This document shows positions 1 through 5,343 of a stretch of 8,694 bases of DNA, piece after piece. Position numbers and translations under genes: made by a program. How positions within the stretch are numbered: the stretch's first letter is position 1; every line of letters starts with the position of its first letter. Source of the stretch: Lachnospiraceae bacterium (GTDB taxonomy: Bacteria > Bacillota_A > Clostridia > Lachnospirales > Lachnospiraceae); NCBI GenBank assembly GCA_017464045.1, contig JAFUEG010000023.1:1-8694 (forward strand), given 5' to 3'. Below the pieces are notes generated by a model, which did not search any database, was not told the origin of the DNA, and worked only from the letters and a program-made list of their open reading frames with translations.

Positions 1-57
1 ATTAATTCCGACTTTATAAGTATGAATTAATATGAAGTCATATATAATATTAGAAAG

Positions 58-999
58 ATGAGAAATGTTATGATTTATAATACGGTATTGGAGGCGGTGG
101 GAAATACTCCGCTTATAAGATTAAATCACATGACCGGACCGGATGATGCCGAGGTTCTTGTAAAGTATGAGGGACTAAATGTGGGTGGTTCTATAAAGAC
201 AAGAACTGCGCTTAAGATGATTGAGGCGGCAGAAAAAAAGGGAATGCTCAAGCCTGATTCAATTATTGTTGAGCCTACCAGCGGAAACCAGGGCATAGGA
301 CTTTCACTTGTGGGTGCGGTTAAGGGTTATAAGGTTATAATTATTATGCCGGATTCCGTAAGCGAGGAAAGAAGACTTTTGACAAAGCAGTACGGTGCCG
401 AGCTTATATTGGTACATGATGATGACAATATCGGCGAGTGCATAGATGAATGTATAAAGCTTGCAAAGAAAATGCGTGATGAGGATCCGAAGGTGTTTGT
501 ACCCGACCAGTTTTCTAACTATGAAAATGTAAATGCACATCTTGAAAATACAGGCAGGGAAATTCTTGCTCAGGTAGAAGGAAGGATTGATGGCTTTTGC
601 TCCGGTATAGGTACCGGCGGAACTATTACCGGTATAGGTAAGGTTCTTAAGGAAGCAAATCCTGATACTCTCATATGGGCAGCAGAGCCTGAAAATGCAG
701 CCATACTTTCAGGAGGTTCCATAGGCTCACATCTTCAAATGGGTATAGGCGATGGTCTTATACCACCGATACTTAATCAGGAAATTATCTCTCAGCTTGA
801 AATAGTTACCGATGAGGAAGCTATTAACACAACTAAAGAGCTTACGAAAAAAGAAGGTATACTTTGTGGCATCTCAAGCGGAACAAATGTATGTGTTGCA
901 CTACGTATGGCAAAGATCTTAGGTAAAGGCAAGAGAGTTGTGACAATACTTCCGGACACCGGAGAAAGATATTTCAGCACGGAGCTTTTTTTACACTAA
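58..999 (+). CDS. cysK: Cysteine synthase family PLP enzyme (CysK-like)
   Basis: Fold-type II PLP enzyme of the cysteine synthase/O-acetylserine sulfhydrylase family. The known family reaction is O-acetylserine plus sulfide giving cysteine, in the cytoplasm. Visible features, numbered from 58: N-terminal GNTPLIRL (residues 15-22), PLP-lysine motif GGSIKTR with K47, substrate loop TSGNQG (74-79), phosphate-binding loop GIGTGGT (183-189), and C-terminal PDTGERY. The 313-residue length is normal. Two motifs are off-consensus: classical CysK has SVKDR and TSGNTG, so the natural substrate may differ from O-acetylserine. The start is uncertain. ATG 70 gives MIYNTVLEAVGNTP, which resembles family N termini, and neither ATG has a strong Shine-Dalgarno. 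A TATAAT lies at 43-48 but has no convincing -35 box. The gene appears to stand alone. The family is certain; the exact substrate is not. Confidence 0.92.
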   Translation: MRNVMIYNTVLEAVGNTPLIRLNHMTGPDDAEVLVKYEGLNVGGSIKTRTALKMIEAAEKKGMLKPDSIIVEPTSGNQGIGLSLVGAVKGYKVIIIMPDSVSEERRLLTKQYGAELILVHDDDNIGECIDECIKLAKKMRDEDPKVFVPDQFSNYENVNAHLENTGREILAQVEGRIDGFCSGIGTGGTITGIGKVLKEANPDTLIWAAEPENAAILSGGSIGSHLQMGIGDGLIPPILNQEIISQLEIVTDEEAINTTKELTKKEGILCGISSGTNVCVALRMAKILGKGKRVVTILPDTGERYFSTELFLH

Positions 1000-1132
1000 A
1001 GTGTGATAAGGGTTATTGCGATATAGATTGTTGTGACATAGGCAGGTATGTCATGGGGACAGATGTGATATGGGACATGACATGGATAGTGTGACATTGG
1101 TATTATAGATATGTCTAAAAAAAGCGGATGCT

Positions 1133-1244
1133 GGCTAACAGAAAAGGGCAAAATGCATCAATTTATAGCCGGATTGAAGAAATAAAAGAAAAAATAAGTG
1201 AATAATGGCTAACAGAAAAGGGCAAAAAACTTCAGTTTATAGCC
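1133..1244. repeat. Two-copy 74-bp-period hairpin repeat (GGCTA...TAGCC)
   Basis: Two 38-nt units at 1133-1170 and 1207-1244 each begin GGCTAACAGAAAAGGGCAAA and end TTTATAGCC, with a short GGCTA/TAGCC inverted terminus. Each is followed by a shared tail of the form GATTGAAGAAATAA. The start-to-start distance is 74 bp with a 36-nt spacer. Unit length, period and tail closely match the GGTAAC array at 3817-4061, suggesting one repeat family. Neither copy is followed by a T tract, so these are not intrinsic terminators. Confidence 0.7.
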
Positions 1245-1335
1245 AGATTGAAGAAATAAGTTGTGATAAAGTGTCTGTTAATATGCCCTACCATCTTGAA
1301 TATCATATGTAACACTTGCCCCAAGACACACTTTT

Positions 1336-1340
1336 AGAGG
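1336..1340 (+). promoter_or_regulatory. Ribosome binding site for the DUF4186 gene
   Basis: AGAGG lies 9 nt upstream of ATG 1350 and supports that start. Confidence 0.6.
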
Positions 1341-1349
1341 AATTAGATT

Positions 1350-1844
1350 ATGTATGAGGATTTGTTTGAAAGACTTTCAAGGTCGAAGTTCAGAAGCAGA
1401 TTTCATTTAAAAGATAAGGATAAGCAGTATGTGACTGATAAGGGGATAGAGACCATAAGGGAGCATGCGGAGGATTTGATCGATAAAAAAATCGCCGCTG
1501 CTTTTATTGCAAATGACGGAAAGCAAACTCCAACGAAAGGTCATCCTGTGTTTATAGCACAGCACGCCACAGCCTGCTGCTGCAGAGGATGTCTTGAGAA
1601 GTGGCATCATATCAAGCCGGGTAAGAAATTGACCGATCAGGAAAAGCAGTATGTGGTTGATGTCATAATGAAATGGATTGACAAAGAGATGGAAGGGTAC
1701 GTTGGTCAGGAGAAGAAAGAGGAGTTCGTTGGACAGAAGAAGAAAGACGAGCATGCTAGACAGAAGAAGAAAGACGAGCGTTTCGAACAGGAAAAGAAAG
1801 AAGAGTACGAACAGTTAAAATTTGACTTTGATAATTTGCACTAA
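1350..1844 (+). CDS. DUF4186 family protein with a charged repeat tail
   Basis: Recognised as DUF4186, a small family of unknown function. The family body spans about residues 1-115, with the characteristic block GHPVFIAQHATACCCRGCLE followed by KWHHI (residues 64-88). It contains C76, C77, C78 and C81 plus H72, H86 and H87, which could bind a metal. The block LTDQEKQYVVDVIMKWI (94-110) also fits the family. The C terminus is unusual: residues 118-153 are four 9-residue Lys/Glu-rich repeats (VGQEKKEEF, VGQKKKDEH, ARQKKKDER, FEQEKKEEY) ending in EQLKFDFDNLH. The tail is predicted to be a highly charged helix and makes the protein about 50 residues longer than the usual family body. The start is supported by AGAGG at 1336-1340. 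It converges with mntP with a 51-bp gap and no visible terminator. I assign no function. Confidence 0.9.
   Translation: MYEDLFERLSRSKFRSRFHLKDKDKQYVTDKGIETIREHAEDLIDKKIAAAFIANDGKQTPTKGHPVFIAQHATACCCRGCLEKWHHIKPGKKLTDQEKQYVVDVIMKWIDKEMEGYVGQEKKEEFVGQKKKDEHARQKKKDERFEQEKKEEYEQLKFDFDNLH
1701..1808 (+). repeat. In-frame 27-bp tandem repeat, four copies
   Basis: Four imperfect 27-bp units encode the 9-residue Lys/Glu repeats at the C terminus of the DUF4186 protein. The core codons for Q-(E/K)-K-K-(E/D)-E are kept in every copy. Such an array can gain or lose units by slippage without breaking the frame. Confidence 0.8.
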
Positions 1845-1895
1845 TACTTCTCTTTATGATTTGAAAAAATAAATAATAAACCATTAATTCTGAAA

Positions 1896-2573
1896 TTATA
1901 AAAATATACCCTTTATAAATATTTCAAGACCTATAAATATAAGAATGGAACCGCCGAGTATAGCAGCTTTTTTGGAAAGCTTTGTTCCAAAATGTATACC
2001 TATGCGAATTCCTATTATACAGATTATAAATGTTACGACAGCTATTATAAGAGAGCATAATAATGCCGGTTTAAATCCGTAATCAGATATGGTAAAACCG
2101 ACTGATAAAGCATCTATAGAGGTTGCAATCCCCTGAAGCATAAGTGTCATAAAACCAAGGGTTAATGCCTCTTTTTTTTGTGCTGAATCGGATGATTTTT
2201 CAGATTTGTTTTTTGCTTTATCAGAGGATAAACTATGTTCTCCTTTCGGAAACTTTGTATTGTCTTTGTTTTCTTCAGAGTCCTTGATACCTTCAATAAT
2301 CATATCAATGCCTATAAATAAAAGTAAGAATAAAGCTATCCAGGGTATGAACTTTTGAAACTTTTGAAATTTTTCTGCAATCCTTGTTACAAGATACCAG
2401 CCTATGAGAGGCATAATAAACTGGAAAAATGCAAAGGTTCCGGCTATTTTAATCTTGCCGGATTTTTTCATATTTGCATCATTTAGTCCGTTTGCAACGG
2501 AAACAGAAAATGCATCCATGGCAAGACCTATTCCGAGCAATATACTGTTTGCGATAAAAGCGAATTCTAACAT
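1896..2573 (-). CDS. mntP: Manganese efflux pump MntP
   Basis: Inner-membrane Mn(II) exporter of the MntP (DUF204/YebN) family. The start is ATG at 2573-2571, chosen because CAGGAG lies 7 nt upstream; an upstream in-frame ATG at 2612 has no such site. The product is 225 residues. Two pseudo-symmetric halves each carry the family's membrane aspartate: LGIGLAMDAFSVSVANG (D20) and QGIATSIDALSVGF (D154). FQFIMPLIGW (50-59) is also typical. About six hydrophobic segments are visible. The hydrophilic loop between the halves (about 97-136) is long and Ser/Lys/Glu-rich, making this protein roughly 35 residues longer than the E. coli protein. Expression is probably switched on by manganese through the riboswitch upstream. 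Function is secure because both the family and its cognate riboswitch are present. Confidence 0.95.
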   Translation of the reverse strand: MLEFAFIANSILLGIGLAMDAFSVSVANGLNDANMKKSGKIKIAGTFAFFQFIMPLIGWYLVTRIAEKFQKFQKFIPWIALFLLLFIGIDMIIEGIKDSEENKDNTKFPKGEHSLSSDKAKNKSEKSSDSAQKKEALTLGFMTLMLQGIATSIDALSVGFTISDYGFKPALLCSLIIAVVTFIICIIGIRIGIHFGTKLSKKAAILGGSILIFIGLEIFIKGIFL

Positions 2574-2580
2574 TGTTTTT

Positions 2581-2586
2581 CTCCTG
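2581..2586 (-). promoter_or_regulatory. Ribosome binding site for mntP
   Basis: CAGGAG on the minus strand lies 7 nt before ATG 2573 and decides that start over the in-frame ATG at 2612. Confidence 0.85.
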
Positions 2587-2614
2587 TTTTTTAAATTATA
2601 TCTTTGAGTCAAAT

Positions 2615-2700
2615 CGAGTAGGGAAGATGTAATCGCACCCTACTCATGCGCGAGCTGCCGGTCAGCTTTAGCTGGCATATTCCTTTTGGCGGCTTAACGC
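2615..2700. repeat. GC-rich double-hairpin block in the mntP leader
   Basis: This block lies between the riboswitch terminator and the mntP ribosome binding site, and is more GC-rich than the surrounding leader. It holds a perfect 8-bp inverted repeat, GAGTAGGG (2616-2623) / CCCTACTC (2638-2645), with a 14-nt loop. A second hairpin pairs TGCC (2656-2659) with GGCA (2674-2677) and AGC (2664-2666) with GCT (2671-2673). Neither is followed by a T tract in the minus direction. A small inserted repeat element or an extra leader structure would both fit. Confidence 0.5.
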
Positions 2701-2701
2701 A

Positions 2702-2730
2702 TAAAAAAAGGTATAGCCGTAAGCTATACC
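2702..2730 (-). terminator. Riboswitch-controlled intrinsic terminator upstream of mntP
   Basis: On the minus strand GGTATAGC-TTACG-GCTATACC forms a perfect 8-bp stem with a 5-nt loop, followed directly by TTTTTTTAT. It lies 46 nt downstream of the riboswitch P1 helix and upstream of mntP, the usual place for an expression-platform terminator. Confidence 0.88.
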
Positions 2731-2759
2731 TGAAAATTCTATAAATGAAGGGAATTCAT

Positions 2760-2770
2760 GCATAACTAAC
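2760..2770 (-). promoter_or_regulatory. Candidate antiterminator strand
   Basis: The RNA segment GUUAGUUAUGC can pair with the 5' arm and loop of the terminator (GGUAUAGCUUAC, 2730-2719). I count ten of eleven pairs, two of them G-U, with one U-U mismatch. Forming this helix would dissolve the terminator stem. It starts 6 nt after the P1 helix, so ligand-dependent folding could control it. This is a hand-built pairing, not a computed fold. Confidence 0.55.
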
Positions 2771-2776
2771 GTCATA

Positions 2777-2866
2777 CATGAGTCTCGCAAATTAAAGTAA
2801 GCCAGATTATAATAATCAGTATGTTGACTTACTGCACATTATAAATGTGCCTGCTACTCCCTCATG
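2777..2866 (-). ncRNA. Manganese riboswitch (yybP-ykoY)
   Basis: The minus strand carries the conserved yybP-ykoY parts in order: GGGAGTAGC just after the 5' P1 strand, GTCAACATACT, a TGGCTTACT segment, and GCGAGACTCATG closing the element. Helices visible by eye are P1 CATGAG (2866-2861) with CTCATG (2782-2777), a hairpin GCACAT/ATGTGC, AGTAAG pairing with CTTACT, and a nested GATTA/TAATC hairpin. It is known from other bacteria that this class binds Mn(II) and turns on mntP-type exporters. Here it precedes a terminator and mntP, as expected. Confidence 0.92.
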
Positions 2867-2874
2867 GGATTTTA

Positions 2875-2903
2875 ATTTAACATTTGAATATGCGGTTAGT
2901 CAA
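2875..2903 (-). promoter_or_regulatory. Candidate promoter for the riboswitch-mntP transcript
   Basis: On the minus strand TTGACT (2903-2898) and TTAAAT (2880-2875) are separated by 17 bp. The predicted transcript start, near 2868, falls right at the beginning of the riboswitch. The -35 box is good; the -10 box is weak. Confidence 0.5.
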
Positions 2904-3052
2904 TCCAAACAATCTTGCATTTAATGTCGGATTGTATATTTGACTTGAGTTTTGATTTGTATTTTATTATTTTGTTTTATATTATTATTGTATTATCTTT
3001 ATAATAGCGTTAAACTAATTTGGTAAATTGATTTGCCGGGTAAATAGAAGTG

Positions 3053-3058
3053 TGGAGG
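3053..3058 (+). promoter_or_regulatory. Ribosome binding site for the methyltransferase
   Basis: GGAGGA lies 11 nt before ATG 3070. It favours this ATG over the longer frame that opens with TTG at 3028, which would place the site inside the coding region. Confidence 0.65.
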
Positions 3059-3069
3059 AAAGCAAAAGG

Positions 3070-3690
3070 ATGAAAATCGGTGAATACATAGCGAGTCAGT
3101 GTGGAAATCCGAGGGGTGTAATCGGAAGGATTATGACACGGTCAATGAACCGTGCTAACAATGTTATGTATAAAGGCATTGTAAGTGAACTTAATATCAG
3201 GGATAATCTCCGGATTCTGGATATAGGTTTCGGAAATGGATATCTTGAGAAGCTGATAATGAAAAAGGGAAAGTGCAAGATTGAAGGGATAGACATTTCT
3301 GAAGATATGGTAAATGCAGCGACGAACAATAACCGCAAATATGTTGAGGATGGATATATAAGATTTGGAATAGGGGACTGTTGTTCGATGGATTATGAAG
3401 ATGAATCGTTTGATGTCGTAACAACAATGAATACGATATATTTTTGGAATCAGACCGATAAAGGAATGTCTGAGATATTTCGTGTGCTGAAACCGGGTGG
3501 AGTGTTTTATAATGCAAGTCTGACAAAGGAAAATCTTGATAAGGTGTTTTACACTAAAAGCGGGTTTAAGAAGTTTGATGAAGACGAGTATAAGAAACTT
3601 GGGATTAACGCAGGGTTTACAAAAGTGGATATAAAGCCATTAGGAAACAAATACGGACTTCTTGTGATTTGTGAAAAAGGTACGGATTAA
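3070..3690 (+). CDS. Class I SAM-dependent methyltransferase
   Basis: A stand-alone Rossmann-fold methyltransferase of the Methyltransf_11/UbiE-like group, 206 residues from ATG 3070. Motif I is RILDIGFGNG (residues 48-57), the acidic end of strand 2 is GIDIS (D75), a GD pair before strand 4 sits at 102-103, strand 4 is SFDVVTTMNTIYFW (113-126), and LKPGG is at 140-144. A short N-terminal part with GNPRGVIGRIMTRSMNRAN precedes the domain; this resembles other small Firmicute methyltransferases of unknown substrate. There is no membrane segment, so it should be cytoplasmic. It is divergent from mntP across about 450 bp; a TATAAT at 3000-3005 could be its -10 box, without a clear -35. No terminator is evident downstream. 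The substrate cannot be told from sequence. Confidence 0.9.
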   Translation: MKIGEYIASQCGNPRGVIGRIMTRSMNRANNVMYKGIVSELNIRDNLRILDIGFGNGYLEKLIMKKGKCKIEGIDISEDMVNAATNNNRKYVEDGYIRFGIGDCCSMDYEDESFDVVTTMNTIYFWNQTDKGMSEIFRVLKPGGVFYNASLTKENLDKVFYTKSGFKKFDEDEYKKLGINAGFTKVDIKPLGNKYGLLVICEKGTD

Positions 3691-3816
3691 TAAAGGTTCA
3701 TTTTAAAATTATTTGAATTAATATATGTAAAATGGGTTGAATTAATATAATTATTATTTTCTGTTTTTTATGGTGTTAAACTATTTAGTGGTTGATAATG
3801 ATTTCTTGTTATGGTT

Positions 3817-4061
3817 GGTAACAAAAAGCTCAAAAAAAGAAAAATGTTACCAGATTTAAAGTGAAAAAGGTTGGATTTATGGTATGGGTGGTAACAAAAA
3901 AACAAAAAATGTTACCAAAATTGAAGTAAAGATGGACAGATTTGCTGGATAGGTGGTAACAAAAAGCCTAAAAAACGAAAATTGTTACCTGATTTGAAGT
4001 AAAGATGGACAGATTTGCTGGATAGGTGGTAACAAAAAGCCAAAAAACGAAAATTGTTACC
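3817..4061. repeat. Four-copy GGTAAC...GTTACC hairpin array with 38-nt spacers
   Basis: Four units at 3817-3851 (35 nt), 3890-3916 (27), 3955-3989 (35) and 4028-4061 (34) each start GGTAACA, have an A-rich middle, and end TGTTACC. The termini are perfect inverted repeats: 7 bp in copies 1-2 (GGTAACA/TGTTACC) and 8 bp in copies 3-4 (GGTAACAA/TTGTTACC). The three spacers are all exactly 38 nt. The last two are nearly identical, and the first is a diverged relative. This is therefore a tandem repeat of about 73 bp, not a CRISPR array. No T tract follows any hairpin on either strand. Confidence 0.85.
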
Positions 4062-4097
4062 ATTATGAAATAAAAATCAACCTGATTATCAAGATAT

Positions 4098-4101
4098 GGA
4101 G
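4098..4101 (+). promoter_or_regulatory. Ribosome binding site for the DUF3842 gene
   Basis: GGAG (within GGAGAAG) lies 8 nt before ATG 4110. An out-of-frame ATG at 4105 is too close to be used. Confidence 0.65.
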
Positions 4102-4109
4102 AAGATGAT

Positions 4110-4520
4110 ATGACGATACTTGTTATTGATGCCCAGGGTGGCGGTGTAGGAAAGCAGCTTGTTACAGCTATAAAACAAAATATTGAAGGAGCATATGTGC
4201 TGGCAGTTGGTACTAACAGTACTGCGACAACGGCTATGCTTAAGGCAGGTGCGGACGAGGCAGCAACCGGAGAAAACTCTGTTATGGTTGGATGCCGTAA
4301 AGCGGATATAATTGTCGGTCCGATAGGGATTATTATAGCTGATGCACTTTTGGGAGAGGTTACTCCTAAGATGGCTCTTGCTGTTTCCCAGAGTAGTGCA
4401 AAGAGGATTCTGATTCCGTTTAATCATTGTGACAACATAATAGTCGGAATAGATGATTTTTCGACAGGAAAGCTTATAAAGCAGGCGATAGATGAGATAA
4501 AGAAATTTACTGATTTATAG
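4110..4520 (+). CDS. DUF3842 family protein
   Basis: Recognised as DUF3842, a Clostridia-type family of unknown function; 136 residues is full length. The N terminus MTILVIDAQGGGVGKQLV is a beta strand followed by a glycine-rich turn (G10-G14), a Rossmann-like nucleotide-binding arrangement. Later blocks are AVGTNSTATTAMLKAGAD (32-49), ADIIVGPIGIIIADALLGEVTPKMA (65-89) and KRILIPFNHCDNIIVGI (98-114). There is no signal peptide and no clear membrane span, although 67-81 is hydrophobic. C62, H106 and C107 are potential ligands. The gene is co-directional with the membrane pair and larBCE but separated from the next gene by 384 bp, so co-transcription is not assured. A link with nickel cofactor synthesis is inferred from position only. 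Confidence 0.85.
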   Translation: MTILVIDAQGGGVGKQLVTAIKQNIEGAYVLAVGTNSTATTAMLKAGADEAATGENSVMVGCRKADIIVGPIGIIIADALLGEVTPKMALAVSQSSAKRILIPFNHCDNIIVGIDDFSTGKLIKQAIDEIKKFTDL

Positions 4521-4723
4521 ATACAGCGCAATTGTGAGTAATCTTGTTTCGTGAGTGAAATATGATTATGCTAGTGAATGATTTGCGAGTAATTTGATTC
4601 ACGAGAGAAATAAAAGCTTGCTTGAAGAAATATATTATTATATAATATCAGTGTCGGTATGAAGCCGGTATAATGCACAGAAGTGCAGACTTTAAAATTA
4701 TGCTTCAATTTATTTGGTTGAAG

Positions 4724-4793
4724 GTATTTGATATTTGCATTTTGAAATTAAATTGAATGTATTCGATACTTTCATCTTAAAATTAAATTGAAT
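4724..4793. repeat. 35-bp tandem duplication
   Basis: Units at 4724-4758 and 4759-4793 are adjacent and match at 30 of 35 positions by eye. They share the block AAATTAAATTGAAT at their ends. Confidence 0.8.
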
Positions 4794-4838
4794 GTGTATT
4801 TTAAAGTGTTTTGAAATATTGAAAAATAGTATGCTATG

Positions 4839-4878
4839 AAGGTGTATGTTTTCTTAGAAAAGAGATAACGTATACCTT
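4839..4878 (+). promoter_or_regulatory. Leader hairpin before the membrane-protein pair
   Basis: AAGGTGTATG (4839-4848) can pair along its full 10 bp with CGTATACCTT (4869-4878), using two G-U pairs in RNA. A nested TTTTC-TTA-GAAAA hairpin sits in the loop. The stem runs into TTTATTTATTTTA and then the ribosome binding site at 4891. It could act as a weak attenuator or a translational control element. Confidence 0.45.
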
Positions 4879-4890
4879 TTATTTATTTTA

Positions 4891-4896
4891 AGGAGG
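4891..4896 (+). promoter_or_regulatory. Strong ribosome binding site
   Basis: A perfect AGGAGG lies 8 nt before ATG 4905 and predicts efficient translation of the first membrane protein. Confidence 0.85.
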
Positions 4897-4904
4897 GTTA
4901 TTTT

Positions 4905-5342
4905 ATGGCATGTTTTATCGTTCCTGCTGTTGAGGCAGTAGTTACAACAATTGCAACTAAGGTGGTTAAATCAAAGGAAGCAAAAAGTGAGAGCTTAGAA
5001 ATCAGCTTGGATACAAAGGGTACAGAAGCTGTCGAAGCCTCAAATAAGATTCCGTTTTCACATAAGCTTGGATGGCTTAATAATCTTCTCTGGGGCGGTT
5101 CGGGACTTCTTGCGTTCGAGCATCTGTGGCATGGAGAGGTTGTTCCGTGGTTCCCATTTTTAACGGCGGCGGGTAATCCGACTGATGCAGCCGAGATGCT
5201 ACATGAGATGTCAACAGTAGGTGTAGGAATGGCGGGACTTGTTACCGCAGTTTGGCTTGGCATGGTTGCAGTTTCTTCTGCGATAGAAAAGAAGTCGGAT
5301 GCTTTGGAAGAACAGTCCGGTGACAGTTTAGAGGAGGCATAA
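4905..5342 (+). CDS. Small membrane protein of unknown function, first of a pair
   Basis: I do not recognise a characterised family. The 145-residue product has three hydrophobic stretches: about residues 2-21 (with C3, P7, E10), 56-75 and 102-126. A polar Lys/Glu-rich linker (22-50) joins the first two, and the C terminus (128-145) is acidic. The segment FEHLWHGE (71-78), followed by PWFPFLTAAGN and MLHEMS (98-103), places H73, H76, H100 and several acidic residues at or near the membrane boundary, which could bind a metal ion. AGGAGG at 4891-4896 supports the start. The stop is 1 nt before the next start, so the two are almost certainly coupled. Location just upstream of the nickel-pincer cofactor genes makes a role in nickel handling worth testing, but nothing in the sequence proves it. 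Confidence 0.82.
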   Translation: MACFIVPAVEAVVTTIATKVVKSKEAKSESLEISLDTKGTEAVEASNKIPFSHKLGWLNNLLWGGSGLLAFEHLWHGEVVPWFPFLTAAGNPTDAAEMLHEMSTVGVGMAGLVTAVWLGMVAVSSAIEKKSDALEEQSGDSLEEA

Positions 5343-5343
5343 A

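Larger units (their letters stand above)
1000..1349. other. Repeat-rich non-coding gap after the cysteine synthase gene
   Basis: This 350-bp gap has no convincing gene. Its first part is dense in GACAT/ATGTC words, including an inverted repeat TGACAT (1034-1039) / ATGTCA (1048-1053) with an 8-nt loop, and further direct GACAT copies up to about 1097. The second part holds a two-copy repeat listed separately. Small reading frames at 1111-1185 (24 codons) and 1205-1312 (35 codons) run through the repeat copies and look fortuitous. A GTGTCT (1271-1276) / AGACAC (1324-1329) inverted pair lies just before the DUF4186 gene. I see no intrinsic terminator for the upstream gene. Confidence 0.6.
3691..4109. 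other. Repeat-bearing intergenic region before the DUF3842 gene
   Basis: This 419-bp stretch has no coding capacity that I trust. Its first 120 bp are very AT-rich and include a direct repeat TTGAATTAATATA at 3713-3725 and 3737-3749, and an inverted pair CATTTTA (3699-3705) / TAAAATG (3728-3734). The remainder is the GGTAAC hairpin array. I see no convincing promoter or terminator. Confidence 0.6.
4521..4904. other. AT-rich gap with two sets of direct repeats and a leader hairpin
   Basis: No gene is seen in these 384 bp. An imperfect 27-28-bp direct repeat (GTGAGTAAT... / GCGAGTAAT..., 4534-4561 and 4585-4611) recurs at 51-bp spacing. A small hairpin TGCAC-AGAA-GTGCA lies at 4674-4687, next to a TATAAT at 4669-4674. 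A 35-bp tandem duplication and a leader hairpin are listed separately. The length and structure suggest a regulated leader for the membrane pair, but no known riboswitch class is recognisable. Confidence 0.5.

Noticed and set aside
43..48. Promoter -10 box (TATAAT) for the cysteine synthase gene
   Set aside because: There is no matching -35 box, and transcription from it would leave almost no leader before ATG 58.
993..1004. Terminator for the cysteine synthase gene (ACACT-AA-AGTGT)
   Set aside because: The stem is 5 bp with a 2-nt loop and is not followed by a T tract.
1205..1312. 35-codon peptide gene running through the second GGCTA repeat copy (and a 24-codon one at 1111-1185)
   Set aside because: There is no good ribosome binding site. 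The differences between the repeat copies are mostly amino-acid changing, and the related array at 3817 is not coding.
2574..2612. Longer MntP starting at ATG 2612
   Set aside because: AGGAG lies inside this extension and is well spaced for ATG 2573, where the hydrophobic N terminus begins.
3028..3069. Longer methyltransferase starting at TTG 3028
   Set aside because: GGAGGA at 3053 serves ATG 3070, and the extra 14 residues do not resemble the family.
3817..4061. CRISPR array
   Set aside because: Palindromic units with equal-length spacers look CRISPR-like. However, the spacers are copies of each other, the units vary from 27 to 35 nt, and no cas gene is nearby.
3817..4061. Series of intrinsic terminators
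   Set aside because: No hairpin in the array is followed by a T tract on either strand.
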